From: Pseudomonas matsuisoli
GTDB lineage: Bacteria > Pseudomonadota > Gammaproteobacteria > Pseudomonadales > Pseudomonadaceae
DNA length: 64,000 bases
Direction: 5' to 3'
Assembly (NCBI RefSeq): GCF_014647635.1
Contig: NZ_BMPO01000004.1
Span: 124,001-188,000 of the forward strand
In this document: one piece after another, positions 8,281 through 16,678 of the stretch
Numbering within the stretch: position 1 is the first letter of the stretch
Layout: the number at the start of each line of letters is the position of its first letter
Program-made: the position numbers and the translations under genes
The notes under the pieces: model-generated
The model's database searches: none
Seen by the model: only the letters and a program-made list of their open reading frames with translations
What the model was told of the DNA's origin: nothing

Positions 8281-9382
8281 GACCCACTACCTTTGCCGAG
8301 CTGAACAAGCGGCTGTTCTTGAGGAATTGCGTGATCCGGTTTTCCGGTGCGGCCGTTGCAACCAGAAGCCGCCCTTGCGCATGACCCTGGATACGGTCGA
8401 TCGAGCCATGCAGCAGTTCGACATGTGCACCTAAAGCCGCAGCGATCGCGCCAAGGTCCGGCTCGCGGGCAGAGTCACCGTCGTAGACCAGTTCGATGAC
8501 AGCCTGGCCGCCCGCAGATGTCTGTTTCAGACGTTGCTGAAGATCGACCGGCAACTGCGTCGCCAATGGCGCCAGCAGCGAACGCGTGGCGTCGGCCTGC
8601 GGCTTGCCGAATATCTGCCAGACCGGCCCCTGCTCCACGACGAGCCCCTGCTCCAGCACCACCACGTGGTCGCAGATCTGCCGGATCACCGCCATTTCAT
8701 GGGTGATGAGCACGATGGTGAGGCCCAGCCGTGTGTTGATCTCTTTCAGCAGCGAGAGGATCGACTGCGTGGTCTCCGGGTCGAGCGCACTGGTGGCCTC
8801 GTCACACAACAGGATTTCCGGCTCGAGCATCAACGCACGGGCGATACCGACACGCTGCTTCTGACCTCCGGAGAGCCGCGAAGGATAGACATGCTCCTTT
8901 CCTTCCAGCCCCACTAGCGCCAGCAATTCCCGCGCACGGTGCTCAATGTCGGCTCGCTTGTGCCCTGCCGCCTTCAAGGGCAGCGCCAGATTTTCCAGTA
9001 CCGTCTGCGAGCTGAGCAGATTGAAATGCTGGAAGATCATGCCGATACGCCGACGCAATCCGACTAACCCCGCCCCGCGCAGGCGCCCTATGTCATCGCC
9101 GTCGATGAGAATCTGGCCTTCACTGACGTCTTCCAGTCGGTTGAACGTCCGGATCAGGCTCGATTTGCCCGCGCCGCTGCGGCCGATGATCCCGAAGATC
9201 TCGCCGCGGTGAATAGTCAGGTCGATCGCCTCTAGTGCGGTCACCGGGCCCGTCTTGGCGTGATAGGTCTTGCCGACGCTCTTGACCTCGATATGCGCTT
9301 TTGCCGCCACCGCCTGGTGCACTAGTGCCGATACCTCGGCGGCGGTTTGTGCGTGCTGTTGGCGTAGGGAGACCACGCTCAT
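8273..9382 (-). CDS. metN: MetN-type methionine ABC transporter ATPase
   Basis: A 369-residue ABC ATPase with Walker A GRSGAGKSS at residues 67-75, signature LSGGQKQRV, Walker B EILLCDEATSALDP and switch HEMAVIRQI. A C-terminal NIL-type regulatory domain follows (about 290-369), as in E. coli MetN, where methionine inhibits transport. The start at 9382 overlaps the metQ stop as ATGA. The first 30 residues, before IEVKSVGKTY, are an extension not needed for the ABC fold. An alternative start ten codons upstream lies inside metQ and is less likely. Confidence 0.9.
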   Translation of the reverse strand: MSVVSLRQQHAQTAAEVSALVHQAVAAKAHIEVKSVGKTYHAKTGPVTALEAIDLTIHRGEIFGIIGRSGAGKSSLIRTFNRLEDVSEGQILIDGDDIGRLRGAGLVGLRRRIGMIFQHFNLLSSQTVLENLALPLKAAGHKRADIEHRARELLALVGLEGKEHVYPSRLSGGQKQRVGIARALMLEPEILLCDEATSALDPETTQSILSLLKEINTRLGLTIVLITHEMAVIRQICDHVVVLEQGLVVEQGPVWQIFGKPQADATRSLLAPLATQLPVDLQQRLKQTSAGGQAVIELVYDGDSAREPDLGAIAAALGAHVELLHGSIDRIQGHAQGRLLVATAAPENRITQFLKNSRLFSSAKVVGHV

Positions 9383-10224
9383 CGTGATGCCTCCTGTCGT
9401 CCGGAGAGCCATGCCAGCGAGTACAGCTCAGGATTGCCATAGGCCTTGCTGATTGCCTCACGTACGCGCGGATCGTTCTGGAAGATGTCGATAAAGGTGC
9501 GGATGGCCGGGTTGTCGACATTCTTCGACGTCACCACGAAGCGCAACGCATAGAGGTGGCCGTTCTCCTGGTCATTGCTGAACAGCAGCGCGCTGCCAGG
9601 ATCAGTCGTGCCGGCGGCCAGAATGTGCGACGGGTAGCTCTGAGCGACGGTCACGTCGTCGAGAATTCGCGCCAGCTGTGGGCCGGGCAGTTCGATGAAC
9701 TTGAGGTTTTTCGGGTTCGCTTCGATGTCCGCCAAACCGGCCTTCGGGCCGACGCCGTCACGCAGCTTGATCAACCCCGCGCGGTCGTACAGGTGAAGGC
9801 CTCGGCCCTGGTTCACAGGATCGTCCGCGACGGCAACGGTGTCACCGTCCTTTACTTCGTTGAACGAGGTAATTTTCTTCGAGTACAGCCCGACCTTATT
9901 TTCTACACCGTAAGCGATCGGCACGAGATCGTAGCCGTTCTGCTGTACGGCGTTTTCCAGGAAGGGTTGGTGCTGGAAGTAGTTGATGTCCAGATCACCA
10001 TTGGAAAGCGCTAGGTTCGGCGTATTCCAATCACTGAACGAGAGCACTTCCACCTCGATGCCTTTCTCTTTCGCAAGCTGTGCAGCAAGTTCGATGGCCG
10101 CGTTCTGCGGGCTGTCGTTGATACCGATACGGAGGTGATTGTCAGCGGCAAGCGCCTGACCGGCGGACAGGGCCAGTAAGGGAGCCATAACCAAAAGCCG
10201 TTTCAAGAAGGCGGGAAGTTGCAT
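9379..10224 (-). CDS. metQ: MetQ/NlpA-family substrate-binding protein
   Basis: A 281-residue periplasmic binding protein with a signal peptide ending near GQALAADNHL, then LRIGINDSPQNAAIELAAQ, DLDINYFQHQPFLENAVQ and DDPVNQGRGLHLYDRAGL. It delivers ligand to MetNI, encoded directly downstream with an ATGA overlap. It is related to the orphan copy at 4299 but clearly diverged, so the two probably bind different sulfur compounds. Many MetQ proteins have a lipobox cysteine; none is visible at the cleavage site here. Confidence 0.9.
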   Translation of the reverse strand: MQLPAFLKRLLVMAPLLALSAGQALAADNHLRIGINDSPQNAAIELAAQLAKEKGIEVEVLSFSDWNTPNLALSNGDLDINYFQHQPFLENAVQQNGYDLVPIAYGVENKVGLYSKKITSFNEVKDGDTVAVADDPVNQGRGLHLYDRAGLIKLRDGVGPKAGLADIEANPKNLKFIELPGPQLARILDDVTVAQSYPSHILAAGTTDPGSALLFSNDQENGHLYALRFVVTSKNVDNPAIRTFIDIFQNDPRVREAISKAYGNPELYSLAWLSGRQEASR

Positions 10225-10393
10225 CGTGAACCACTCCGGAAAAGAAGCCCGTGAAGGGCGGTTGGTCTCCGGTGGTCCGGTCGAGCGGGGTCATGGATGC
10301 AACTTACTAGGAATAAGTGGCGAAAAATAAATACGCTTTAGATCTATAGATATGACGGTGCATCCGCTTGCTCTGTTGAGCGAAACCCTAGCG
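10225..10393 (-). promoter_or_regulatory. metQNI promoter region
   Basis: An AT-rich segment (10310-10355) upstream of metQ includes the palindrome ATCTATAGAT at 10342-10351. GGAGTGG precedes the metQ start as ribosome binding site. A CysB-dependent promoter is plausible for a sulfur-uptake operon but is not shown by the sequence. Confidence 0.35.
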
Positions 10394-10436
10394 CGGGTGA
10401 TACCTGCGACTCCTCGAGCCCACGAGGTTTCACCCG
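10394..10436. repeat. Nested inverted repeat after the antiporter gene
   Basis: Outer arms CGGGTGA (10394-10400) and TCACCCG (10430-10436) enclose a second hairpin, CCTCG (10412-10416) with CGAGG (10423-10427). It lies just beyond the antiporter stop and may serve as a terminator. There is no T-run. Confidence 0.5.
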
Positions 10437-10447
10437 ACCCAAAACAC

Positions 10448-12085
10448 TTAACCGCTTTGCTGTGCTTCCATCAGGTCGATTTCGCGGATCAGCTTGCGCG
10501 CCACCTCTTCTTCCAGGCGCTTGCGGCGGACCATGCGGAACAACTCGTCACGCTCGGCACGCAGGCCGGCGAGGCGGAGCTGGCGTTCAATCTCTTCGGT
10601 CTTCGCGGCGTTCTGGCGGTCTTCGTCCTCGTCCGGCTTGGCGCGGTTATCGATGCGGTAGCGATAGAGATCGGAGATGCGCCCGGCGGCTTCTATGTAG
10701 CGGTCCGCATCCGGGCGGCCCTCGCTCATGTCGTGCGTGGCCTTCTCGATCGCACGAATGGCGGCGCGCGCGGCGATATCACGAGCACGATCCATTTCGG
10801 ACTGGTGCTCGGGCTCAGCGGGCAGATCGAGGCCGTTCTTGAGCAGGATCGGCATGAACACGCTGGCGACGACCAGCGACATGATGATCACCCCGGCCGC
10901 CAGCAGAATGGCCAAATCTCGCGCCGGAAATGGCGTGCCGTCGTTCATGACCAGCGGCAAGGTCAGGACACCGGCCAGGGTAATCGCACCCCGCGCGCCC
11001 GCAACCGAAGTCGTGGCCGCCACACGCCAGAGCGAACGAGGCGCTTCGGCGCGACGGCGATAAAGCGTGAAGCGGATCGACAGCCAGACCCAAGCGAAAC
11101 GCAACGCACCCAGCGCGAGGTTGATGACGACGATGTAGAGCACCAGCCAGATTGGCTCGTGATACCCGGTTTCGCGCACTACCTGGCTAGCACCGGCGAT
11201 GATGCCCGGCAACTGTTCGCCGAGCAGGACGAAGATCATGCCATTGAGTGCGAACTGCAGGACGTCCCAGACCGCCGTCCGCCGCACCCGAGTCACAGCC
11301 AGCGCACGGCCGGACAGCTCCGTGTAGCTCATGCTGATACCGGCCGCGACGGCGGCGAGGATGCCGGAGCAATGCAGGTGTTCAGCCGCGAGATAGGCGA
11401 GGAACGGGATCAGCAGGCTGATGAGGATTTGCGCCCCGGTCTCTTCGCCGAAGCGGCGCGATGTCCACTCCTTCAGTCGGGTGATACCCCAGGTCACGGC
11501 CACACCGATGGCGATGCCGCCCAAGGCCAACTGGACGAAATTTATCGCCGCTTCCGATGCCGAGAACGTACCCGTGAGCGTGGCGGCAATCGCGAAGCGC
11601 AAGCACACCAGACCGGACGCGTCGTTGAGCAGCGACTCGCCCTCCAGCACATGCATCAGCCGCTTGGGGATGGGCACACGCTTGGCGATCGCGGAGACCG
11701 CTACCGGGTCGGTCGGTGAAATGACCGCCGCCAGCGCGAACGCCACCGGCATCGGCATGGACGGAATCAGCAGATGGATAAAGTAACCGACCCCGACCAC
11801 GGTGAAGATCACCAAACCCAGGGCCAGCGCGAGGATCATTTCCTTGTCGCGCAGCAGACCTTCCTTGGGGATGCGCCAGCCATCGAGGAACAGCAACGGT
11901 GGCAGGAAGATGAGAAAGAAGACTTCCGGGTCCAGCTCCAGACGCCAACCCGACACCATCCCGATCGCCGCACCTAGGGCGATCTGCAGCAATGGCAGAG
12001 GAAGGGGGAACGGCAGCATTCTCACCAGCGTGCTGCTGATGATCACGGCAATCAGCATCACCAGGACAAGGGTGATGGTTTCCAT
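10448..12085 (-). CDS. Na+/H+ antiporter, CPA1 family
   Basis: A 545-residue inner-membrane protein with about 12 hydrophobic segments followed by a charged cytoplasmic tail (about residue 400 onward, rich in Arg, Glu and Asp). Family motifs include FFLIFLPPLLFLDGW near residue 55, AAVISPTDPVAVSAIAKR near 118, and EGESLLNDASGLV near 147. The Asp residues in the last two are the expected ion-coupling positions of NhaP/YjcE-type exchangers. It exchanges Na+ or K+ for protons for pH and salt homeostasis. It stands alone between the metQNI and tau-like operons, with repeats on both sides. Confidence 0.9.
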   Translation of the reverse strand: METITLVLVMLIAVIISSTLVRMLPFPLPLPLLQIALGAAIGMVSGWRLELDPEVFFLIFLPPLLFLDGWRIPKEGLLRDKEMILALALGLVIFTVVGVGYFIHLLIPSMPMPVAFALAAVISPTDPVAVSAIAKRVPIPKRLMHVLEGESLLNDASGLVCLRFAIAATLTGTFSASEAAINFVQLALGGIAIGVAVTWGITRLKEWTSRRFGEETGAQILISLLIPFLAYLAAEHLHCSGILAAVAAGISMSYTELSGRALAVTRVRRTAVWDVLQFALNGMIFVLLGEQLPGIIAGASQVVRETGYHEPIWLVLYIVVINLALGALRFAWVWLSIRFTLYRRRAEAPRSLWRVAATTSVAGARGAITLAGVLTLPLVMNDGTPFPARDLAILLAAGVIIMSLVVASVFMPILLKNGLDLPAEPEHQSEMDRARDIAARAAIRAIEKATHDMSEGRPDADRYIEAAGRISDLYRYRIDNRAKPDEDEDRQNAAKTEEIERQLRLAGLRAERDELFRMVRRKRLEEEVARKLIREIDLMEAQQSG

Positions 12086-12199
12086 ACGACGACTCCTTGG
12101 TACAGCGGGCGATCTAAGTAACGGGGTGTTTCAGACTCGCTATTGTGTTGGTCGTTCGCAGGCCGGGGCAAGTCACGTCGGGGTTGCGTTTGTAGGAAG

Positions 12200-12270
12200 A
12201 GCGATCGCCCACAAGTGGGCTCCTACAGAAAAGCGCGTCCTGTGTAGGAGCCCACTTGTGGGCGATCGCT
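12200..12270. repeat. REPIN-like perfect inverted repeat (28-bp arms)
   Basis: The arms 12200-12227 and 12243-12270 are perfect reverse complements and end in CTCCTACA/TGTAGGAG. Each arm itself contains the palindrome GCCCACAAGTGGGC. This is a Pseudomonas REP doublet of the GCGATCGCCCACAAGTGGGC type, distinct in core from the doublet at 13449. Confidence 0.8.
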
Positions 12271-12275
12271 TTTAT

Positions 12276-12300
12276 AAAAAACGGCGCCTGGGCGCCGTTT
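12276..12300 (-). terminator. Rho-independent terminator of the tauDBCA-like operon
   Basis: On the minus strand a perfect 10-bp GC-rich stem (AAACGGCGCC with GGCGCCGTTT, two-base loop) is followed by a run of six T. It lies 15 bases past the stop at 12315. This is one of the clearest terminators in the window. Confidence 0.85.
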
Positions 12301-12314
12301 CGTCATTTGCAGGA

Positions 12315-13328
12315 TCAACTCCCCGGATTGGCATGTGCCTCTTCGAAGAAATAGTCCTTCCACGACTCGGCCTTGTTCTTCAGCACGCCAAGTTCATGCA
12401 GCTTCTCGGCATAGATGAAGGTTTGCTGCGGCGAGACGGTGAAGATGTTTTCTTGGTCCTCGACGATCTTGCGGACGAACGTCGCATCGAGCTTGGAGTT
12501 CTCGACGCGAATGTAGGTCTCGGCCGCCTTGGCCTTGTCCGCGTTGATGATCTCTGCCGCTTCGGTCAGCGCGTCGTAGAACGCCTTGTAGGTCTTCGGA
12601 TTCTCGTCGTGGAATTTCTCGGTGGTGTACAGCACGTTGAACGTCGCCGGGCCGCCGAGAATGTCGTAGGAGCTGATCAGCTTATGCACCTTCGGGTTTT
12701 CCAGCGCCTGGTATTGGAACGGCGGGCTGGAGAAGTGCGCGCTGATTTCCCCGCCGCCGGACATCAGCGCAGCGGTGGCGTCTGGATGTGGCAGGCTGAC
12801 GCTGATCTTGTCGAAGCGTCTGAAGTCGTCGTTGCCGAAAAGCTTGGCGGTTTCGATCTGCAGGGTTCGAGATTGGAAACCAACGCCGGCAGCAGGGACG
12901 GCGATGCGGTCTTTATCCGTCAGGTCCTTCACCGTCTTCACGTCAGGGTTGTTGCTCAGCAGGTAATTAGGCAGCGAGCCGAGTGCGGCCACGGCTTTCA
13001 CATTTTGGCGGCCCTTGGTGCGGTCCCAGACGGTCAGCATCGGTGGTACGCCTGCGGAGACGATATCCAGGCTACCGGCGAGCAAGGCCTCGTTCATCGC
13101 GGTCGCCCCAGAGATGGTGCGCCAGTCGACTTTGATATCGACGCCCTGTTCCTTGCCGTGCTTCTCGATGAGGCCTTGGTCTTTCACGACGTCGAGGATG
13201 AGGTAACCGATACCGAACTGCTGGGCGATGCTGATTTCGCCTTCTGCGTGTGCCGCCAGCGGCAACGACAGCGCGCCGAGAAGTCCGAGGGTGCTGGCCA
13301 AACGGCCGAGCGGGTGTCTTTTGTTCAT
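12315..13328 (-). CDS. tauA: TauA/SsuA-type sulfonate ABC transporter substrate-binding protein
   Basis: A 337-residue periplasmic binding protein of the NitT/TauT family. The signal peptide runs to about LPLAAHAEGEI, followed by ISIAQQFGIGYLILDVVKDQGLIEKHG, the usual opening of this family, and AMNEALLAGSLDIVSAGVPPML. AAGGA lies seven bases before the ATG at 13328. Upstream extension of the frame runs into a palindromic repeat and is rejected. It is the last gene of a tauD-tauB-tauC-tauA-like order, separated from tauC by a REPIN. Substrate is most likely an aliphatic sulfonate, but taurine specifically cannot be proved. Confidence 0.85.
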   Translation of the reverse strand: MNKRHPLGRLASTLGLLGALSLPLAAHAEGEISIAQQFGIGYLILDVVKDQGLIEKHGKEQGVDIKVDWRTISGATAMNEALLAGSLDIVSAGVPPMLTVWDRTKGRQNVKAVAALGSLPNYLLSNNPDVKTVKDLTDKDRIAVPAAGVGFQSRTLQIETAKLFGNDDFRRFDKISVSLPHPDATAALMSGGGEISAHFSSPPFQYQALENPKVHKLISSYDILGGPATFNVLYTTEKFHDENPKTYKAFYDALTEAAEIINADKAKAAETYIRVENSKLDATFVRKIVEDQENIFTVSPQQTFIYAEKLHELGVLKNKAESWKDYFFEEAHANPGS

Positions 13329-13448
13329 GTTGAAGTCCTTTTGGTTAATCGGGTGACGCCACGGTATGGATGCAGGCCGGGGCGGTTTGAAAATGGTCGA
13401 GCAATTTTTAAGCTGGAAAACCGGGACCGCAGGACAAACGAAGGTCCC

Positions 13449-13542
13449 CTGTAGGAGCGAGCTTGCTCGCGAAAGCGGTAGCAAGGCCGACCCAAAGTCT
13501 TCGCGCCGAACATCTCATTCGCGAGCAAGCTCGCTCCTACAG
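13449..13542. repeat. REPIN (paired REP sequences, 25-bp perfect arms)
   Basis: The arms 13449-13473 and 13518-13542 are perfect reverse complements containing TAGGAGCGAGCTTGCTCGCG, the most typical Pseudomonas REP core. It sits between tauC and tauA inside one transcription unit, where such hairpins often alter the relative amounts of upstream and downstream mRNA. Confidence 0.9.
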
Positions 13543-13579
13543 AATTTTGTGTTATCCCCAAATCACGGCGTACGCCGCC

Positions 13580-14446
13580 TCACCGCTGCATCCCCCATCG
13601 CTTCACGGTCACGCGCTCCAGCGTGGCGAACACGAGGTTCTCCACCAGCAGCCCGATGAGGATCACGGCCGCGAGGCCGGCGAAGACGTTGTCGGTGTAG
13701 AGTTCGTTACGGTTCTGGAAGATGTACCAACCCAGGCCGCCCTGCCCGCTGCTTGCGCCGAACACGAGCTCTGCGGCGATCAGGGTCCTCCAGGCGAACG
13801 CCCAGCCGATCTTCAAGCCCGCAAGAATCGACGGCAGCGCGGCGGGAATGAGGATGTAGCCCACGAAACGCAGCCCCTTGAGGCCATAGTTGCGGCCGGC
13901 CATGCGCAACGTGTCCGACACGCCGAGAAAGCCCGAATACATGTTCAGCGCCAACGCCCAGAGCACCGAGTGCACCAGCACGAAGATCAAGCTGCCCTCG
14001 CCCAGACCGAACCACAGCAACGCCAACGGCAGTAGCGCTATAGCTGGCAGCGGGTTGAACATCGACGTGAGGGTCGAGAGCAGGTCCCGGCCGAACTGGG
14101 TCGACACCGCCAGCGTGGTCAGCACGAACGCCAGCAACAGACCGATCAGGTAGCCCTTGATAAGGACCTTCAGCGAGACCCACACCTTGACCGGCAACTC
14201 ACCGCTGCCGATCCCGGCGATGAACGCTTTCGCCGTTTGCAAAAAGCCCGGCAACAGCAAGTCGTTGCCCTGCACTCGTGCGGCGACTTCCCAAACGACG
14301 GCCAGCACCACGAGGATCAGCGTCTTGCGCAGCCAGCCCTGTTGCCACAGGCGCTGCCCGAAGGACACGTCCCGGTGCAGCGGTAGATCGCCCAAGGGCG
14401 GCAGTTCGATTTCGTACTCCTGACGCCGTGCAGAAGATTGAGTCAT
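13580..14446 (-). CDS. tauC: TauC/SsuC-type sulfonate ABC transporter permease
   Basis: A 288-residue permease with six predicted membrane segments and a hydrophilic N-terminal tail of about 35 residues. The coupling loop is GRNYGLKGLRFVGYILIPAALPSILAGLKIGWAFAWRTLIAAELV around residues 180-225, including the IPAALPSIL motif of the SsuC/TauC/NrtB family. The C terminus ends LERVTVKRWGMQR, again family-typical. It is 18 bases downstream of tauB, and with TauB and TauA would form the importer for the TauD-type dioxygenase substrate. Confidence 0.9.
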   Translation of the reverse strand: MTQSSARRQEYEIELPPLGDLPLHRDVSFGQRLWQQGWLRKTLILVVLAVVWEVAARVQGNDLLLPGFLQTAKAFIAGIGSGELPVKVWVSLKVLIKGYLIGLLLAFVLTTLAVSTQFGRDLLSTLTSMFNPLPAIALLPLALLWFGLGEGSLIFVLVHSVLWALALNMYSGFLGVSDTLRMAGRNYGLKGLRFVGYILIPAALPSILAGLKIGWAFAWRTLIAAELVFGASSGQGGLGWYIFQNRNELYTDNVFAGLAAVILIGLLVENLVFATLERVTVKRWGMQR

Positions 14447-14464
14447 GACAAGTCTCCTGTGAGG

Positions 14465-15331
14465 TCAGTAGGCAATGCGAACGTCGGCAAAGCCGAGTTC
14501 GTCGGTGGATGCGGCTGGCTCACTTTCGCCGAACAGCAGGCGGTGGATGCGCTGCGCCGTCTGCTGGAACTGCACACCGCCGAGGCTGTGCAGATCGAAC
14601 TGATGGCTGTTGATCTCGGCCCGCACACGCCCTGGATGGGGCGACAGCAACAGGATGCGATTGCCGACCACCAGCGCCTCTTCGATGGAGTGCGTCACGA
14701 ACAGCAAGGTGAAGCGCACCTCTTCCCAAAGCTCCAGCAGTTCTTCCTGCATCTTGCGGCGGGTGAGGGCGTCGAGCGCGGCGAAGGGTTCATCCATCAG
14801 CAGGATTTTCGGCTGCATCGCCAGCGCACGGGCAATCGCCACGCGCGCCTTCATCCCGCCGGACAAGGTGTGCGGGTAGGCGTCGACGAACTTGGCCAGC
14901 CCGACCTTGCCCAGGTAGTGCAGTGCGCGTTCCTCGGCTTCGGCGCGCTTCAACGTGCGCGAGGCGAGCAGCGGGAACATGACGTTTTCCTTGACCGTCT
15001 TCCATGGCGGAAGCTGATCGAACTCCTGGAACACGACGATGCGGTCAGGGCCGGGCTCACGCACGGTGGCGCCATCCAGACGAATATCGCCGCCGATGGG
15101 TTTCATGAATCCACCCACGGCTTTGAGCAGTGTGGATTTGCCGCAGCCCGATGGGCCGAGAAGAACGAAACGGTCGGCGGGGTCGACTTCGAAACTGACC
15201 TCGTGAGTCGCCCGGACTACACGTTGGGGCGTGCGGTATTCGAGGCTGACCTTATCCACCTGCAGCAGTGCAGTGGGCGGAAACGAGGAGACCGAAGCGC
15301 TGGCCGCGTGGCCTTGCAGGACGGTGCTCAT
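14465..15331 (-). CDS. tauB: TauB/SsuB-type sulfonate ABC transporter ATPase
   Basis: A 288-residue ABC ATPase with Walker A LLGPSGCGKSTLL near residue 70, signature LSGGMKARVAIARALA near 150, Walker B ILLMDEPFAALDALTRRKMQ and switch THSIEEALVVGNRI. This is the usual pattern of the nitrate/sulfonate ATPase subfamily. The methionine at 15331 was chosen because AGGAGT lies five bases upstream. The frame continues upstream but has no family resemblance there. It energises TauC and sits between tauD and tauC. Confidence 0.92.
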   Translation of the reverse strand: MSTVLQGHAASASVSSFPPTALLQVDKVSLEYRTPQRVVRATHEVSFEVDPADRFVLLGPSGCGKSTLLKAVGGFMKPIGGDIRLDGATVREPGPDRIVVFQEFDQLPPWKTVKENVMFPLLASRTLKRAEAEERALHYLGKVGLAKFVDAYPHTLSGGMKARVAIARALAMQPKILLMDEPFAALDALTRRKMQEELLELWEEVRFTLLFVTHSIEEALVVGNRILLLSPHPGRVRAEINSHQFDLHSLGGVQFQQTAQRIHRLLFGESEPAASTDELGFADVRIAY

Positions 15332-15399
15332 TGAGTACTCCTGAAACGTTGAAGGGATGTCAGCGGAACAGGTGGCCTCTAAGAGGCCACCGCTGGAAA

Positions 15400-16290
15400 T
15401 CAAAAGGTCGCGTCGCCCTGAATCGTGGTGCGATAGAGCTTGCGGCGCAGGTGCGATGGGCAGCCCGCTGCCAGGTGCTGCAAGGACCGGTTGTCCCAGA
15501 ACACCATGTCGCGCGGTTGCCATTGGTGGCGGTAGATCAGATCGGGATGGGTGCTATGCGCATACAGCTCGGCGAGGATCTGGCGGCTCTCGTCTTCGGG
15601 CAGGTCGAGAATGCGCGTGGTGAAACCTTCACTGACGAACAGCGCCTTGCGGCCGTTCTCGGGATGGGTACGCACCACCGGGTGGATGACTTCCTGCACC
15701 TGGGCGAGTTGCTCGGCGGACAGCGTCGGGCGCCAGTTGCCCTCGAACTTAGGCTCTGCATAACGCGCGGTGTAGGAGTGCGCGGCGCGGCGGCCTTCGA
15801 CGGCTTTCTTCAATGCGTCAGGCAACGTATCCCATGCCTTGTGCTGGTCGGCGAACAAAGTGTCACCGCCCTCTTCCGGCAACTCCTGCGCGTGCAGCAT
15901 CGAGCCGAGGCTCGGCAGTTCCTTGTAGGAAAGATCCGAATGCCAGAACTTGCCGGCATCGCCCAAACCGACAGGCTGACCGTTCTCGACGATGTTCGAG
16001 ACGATCAGAATTTCCGGGTGGCCGGCCAAGTGGAATTGCTTGAGTACGTGAATCTGCAGGATGCCGAAGCGGCGGCTGAATTCGATCTGCTGCTCGGGCG
16101 TGATCGCCTGATCGCGAAAGACCACGACGTGGTGATCCAGATGCGCGCGGTGAATACGCGCGAAATCTTCGTCGTTAAGCGGGCGGCTGAGGTCCAGATC
16201 GAGAACCTCGGCTCCAAGTCCTCCCTCGAGCGGACGAATGTCGAATGACTGGGCAGCGGCAGGCGAGGAAACGTTGGATACGGCGGTCAT
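15400..16290 (-). CDS. tauD: TauD/TfdA-family 2-oxoglutarate-dependent dioxygenase
   Basis: A 296-residue Fe(II)/2-oxoglutarate dioxygenase. The iron ligands are visible as His117 and Asp119 (WHSDLSY) and His272 (RSLQHLA), and Arg283 (HLRRKLYRT) is the expected 2-oxoglutarate anchor. Family members hydroxylate taurine, alkylsulfonates or alkyl sulfates, releasing sulfite or sulfate. Co-transcription with a sulfonate ABC system favours a sulfonate. The start at 16290 removes a 31-residue upstream extension that contains no family sequence. As the first gene of the operon it follows an AT-rich promoter region. Confidence 0.88.
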   Translation of the reverse strand: MTAVSNVSSPAAAQSFDIRPLEGGLGAEVLDLDLSRPLNDEDFARIHRAHLDHHVVVFRDQAITPEQQIEFSRRFGILQIHVLKQFHLAGHPEILIVSNIVENGQPVGLGDAGKFWHSDLSYKELPSLGSMLHAQELPEEGGDTLFADQHKAWDTLPDALKKAVEGRRAAHSYTARYAEPKFEGNWRPTLSAEQLAQVQEVIHPVVRTHPENGRKALFVSEGFTTRILDLPEDESRQILAELYAHSTHPDLIYRHQWQPRDMVFWDNRSLQHLAAGCPSHLRRKLYRTTIQGDATF

Positions 16291-16678
16291 GGTGACGCTC
16301 CACACAGTGCACCCCTCGGTTAGAGAAGCCACGCCCCCGGAAAAGAGGTAGTGCTTCATCGAAGGGAAGCGGTTACCGGTCAAGACCGGCGAACTAAGTG
16401 CGGCGCGCCGATTGGTCGGCAGGTACGCGATAACGGAACAATATCGATCTAACGATTGATTATTAAATATCGTTATCGAATATGGATATGCAGGCGAGGC
16501 ATCTTGGTGCTAGTCCCTAAAGCGACCCGACGTTCGATCCATAGCAGCGCCGAAGTGCGGTATGCCCAAACGAGGGCCGTGCCGCCCTTAAACCCCGGTG
16601 TGTCAGGCAGAGAGCGGCGTCTGAAACGGGCACGAAATGCGTTCGCGCCCGTTCCACCTGCCCTACGGTTCGGCGCGC
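16291..16678. promoter_or_regulatory. tauD promoter region and ghrA downstream region
   Basis: No gene was recognised in these 388 bases. The AT-rich part has CGATAACG at 16428-16435 and its complement CGTTATCG at 16471-16478, a 43-base centre-to-centre dyad with AT-rich sequence between, suitable for a regulator such as CysB or Cbl. Nearer ghrA a stem AACGGGC (16625-16631) with GCCCGTT (16647-16653) may end ghrA transcription, but it has no T-run. Confidence 0.4.

Noticed and set aside
13329-13484. Upstream extension of the tauA-like frame
   Set aside because: It passes through the REPIN at 13449-13542; the signal peptide and ribosome site fit 13328.
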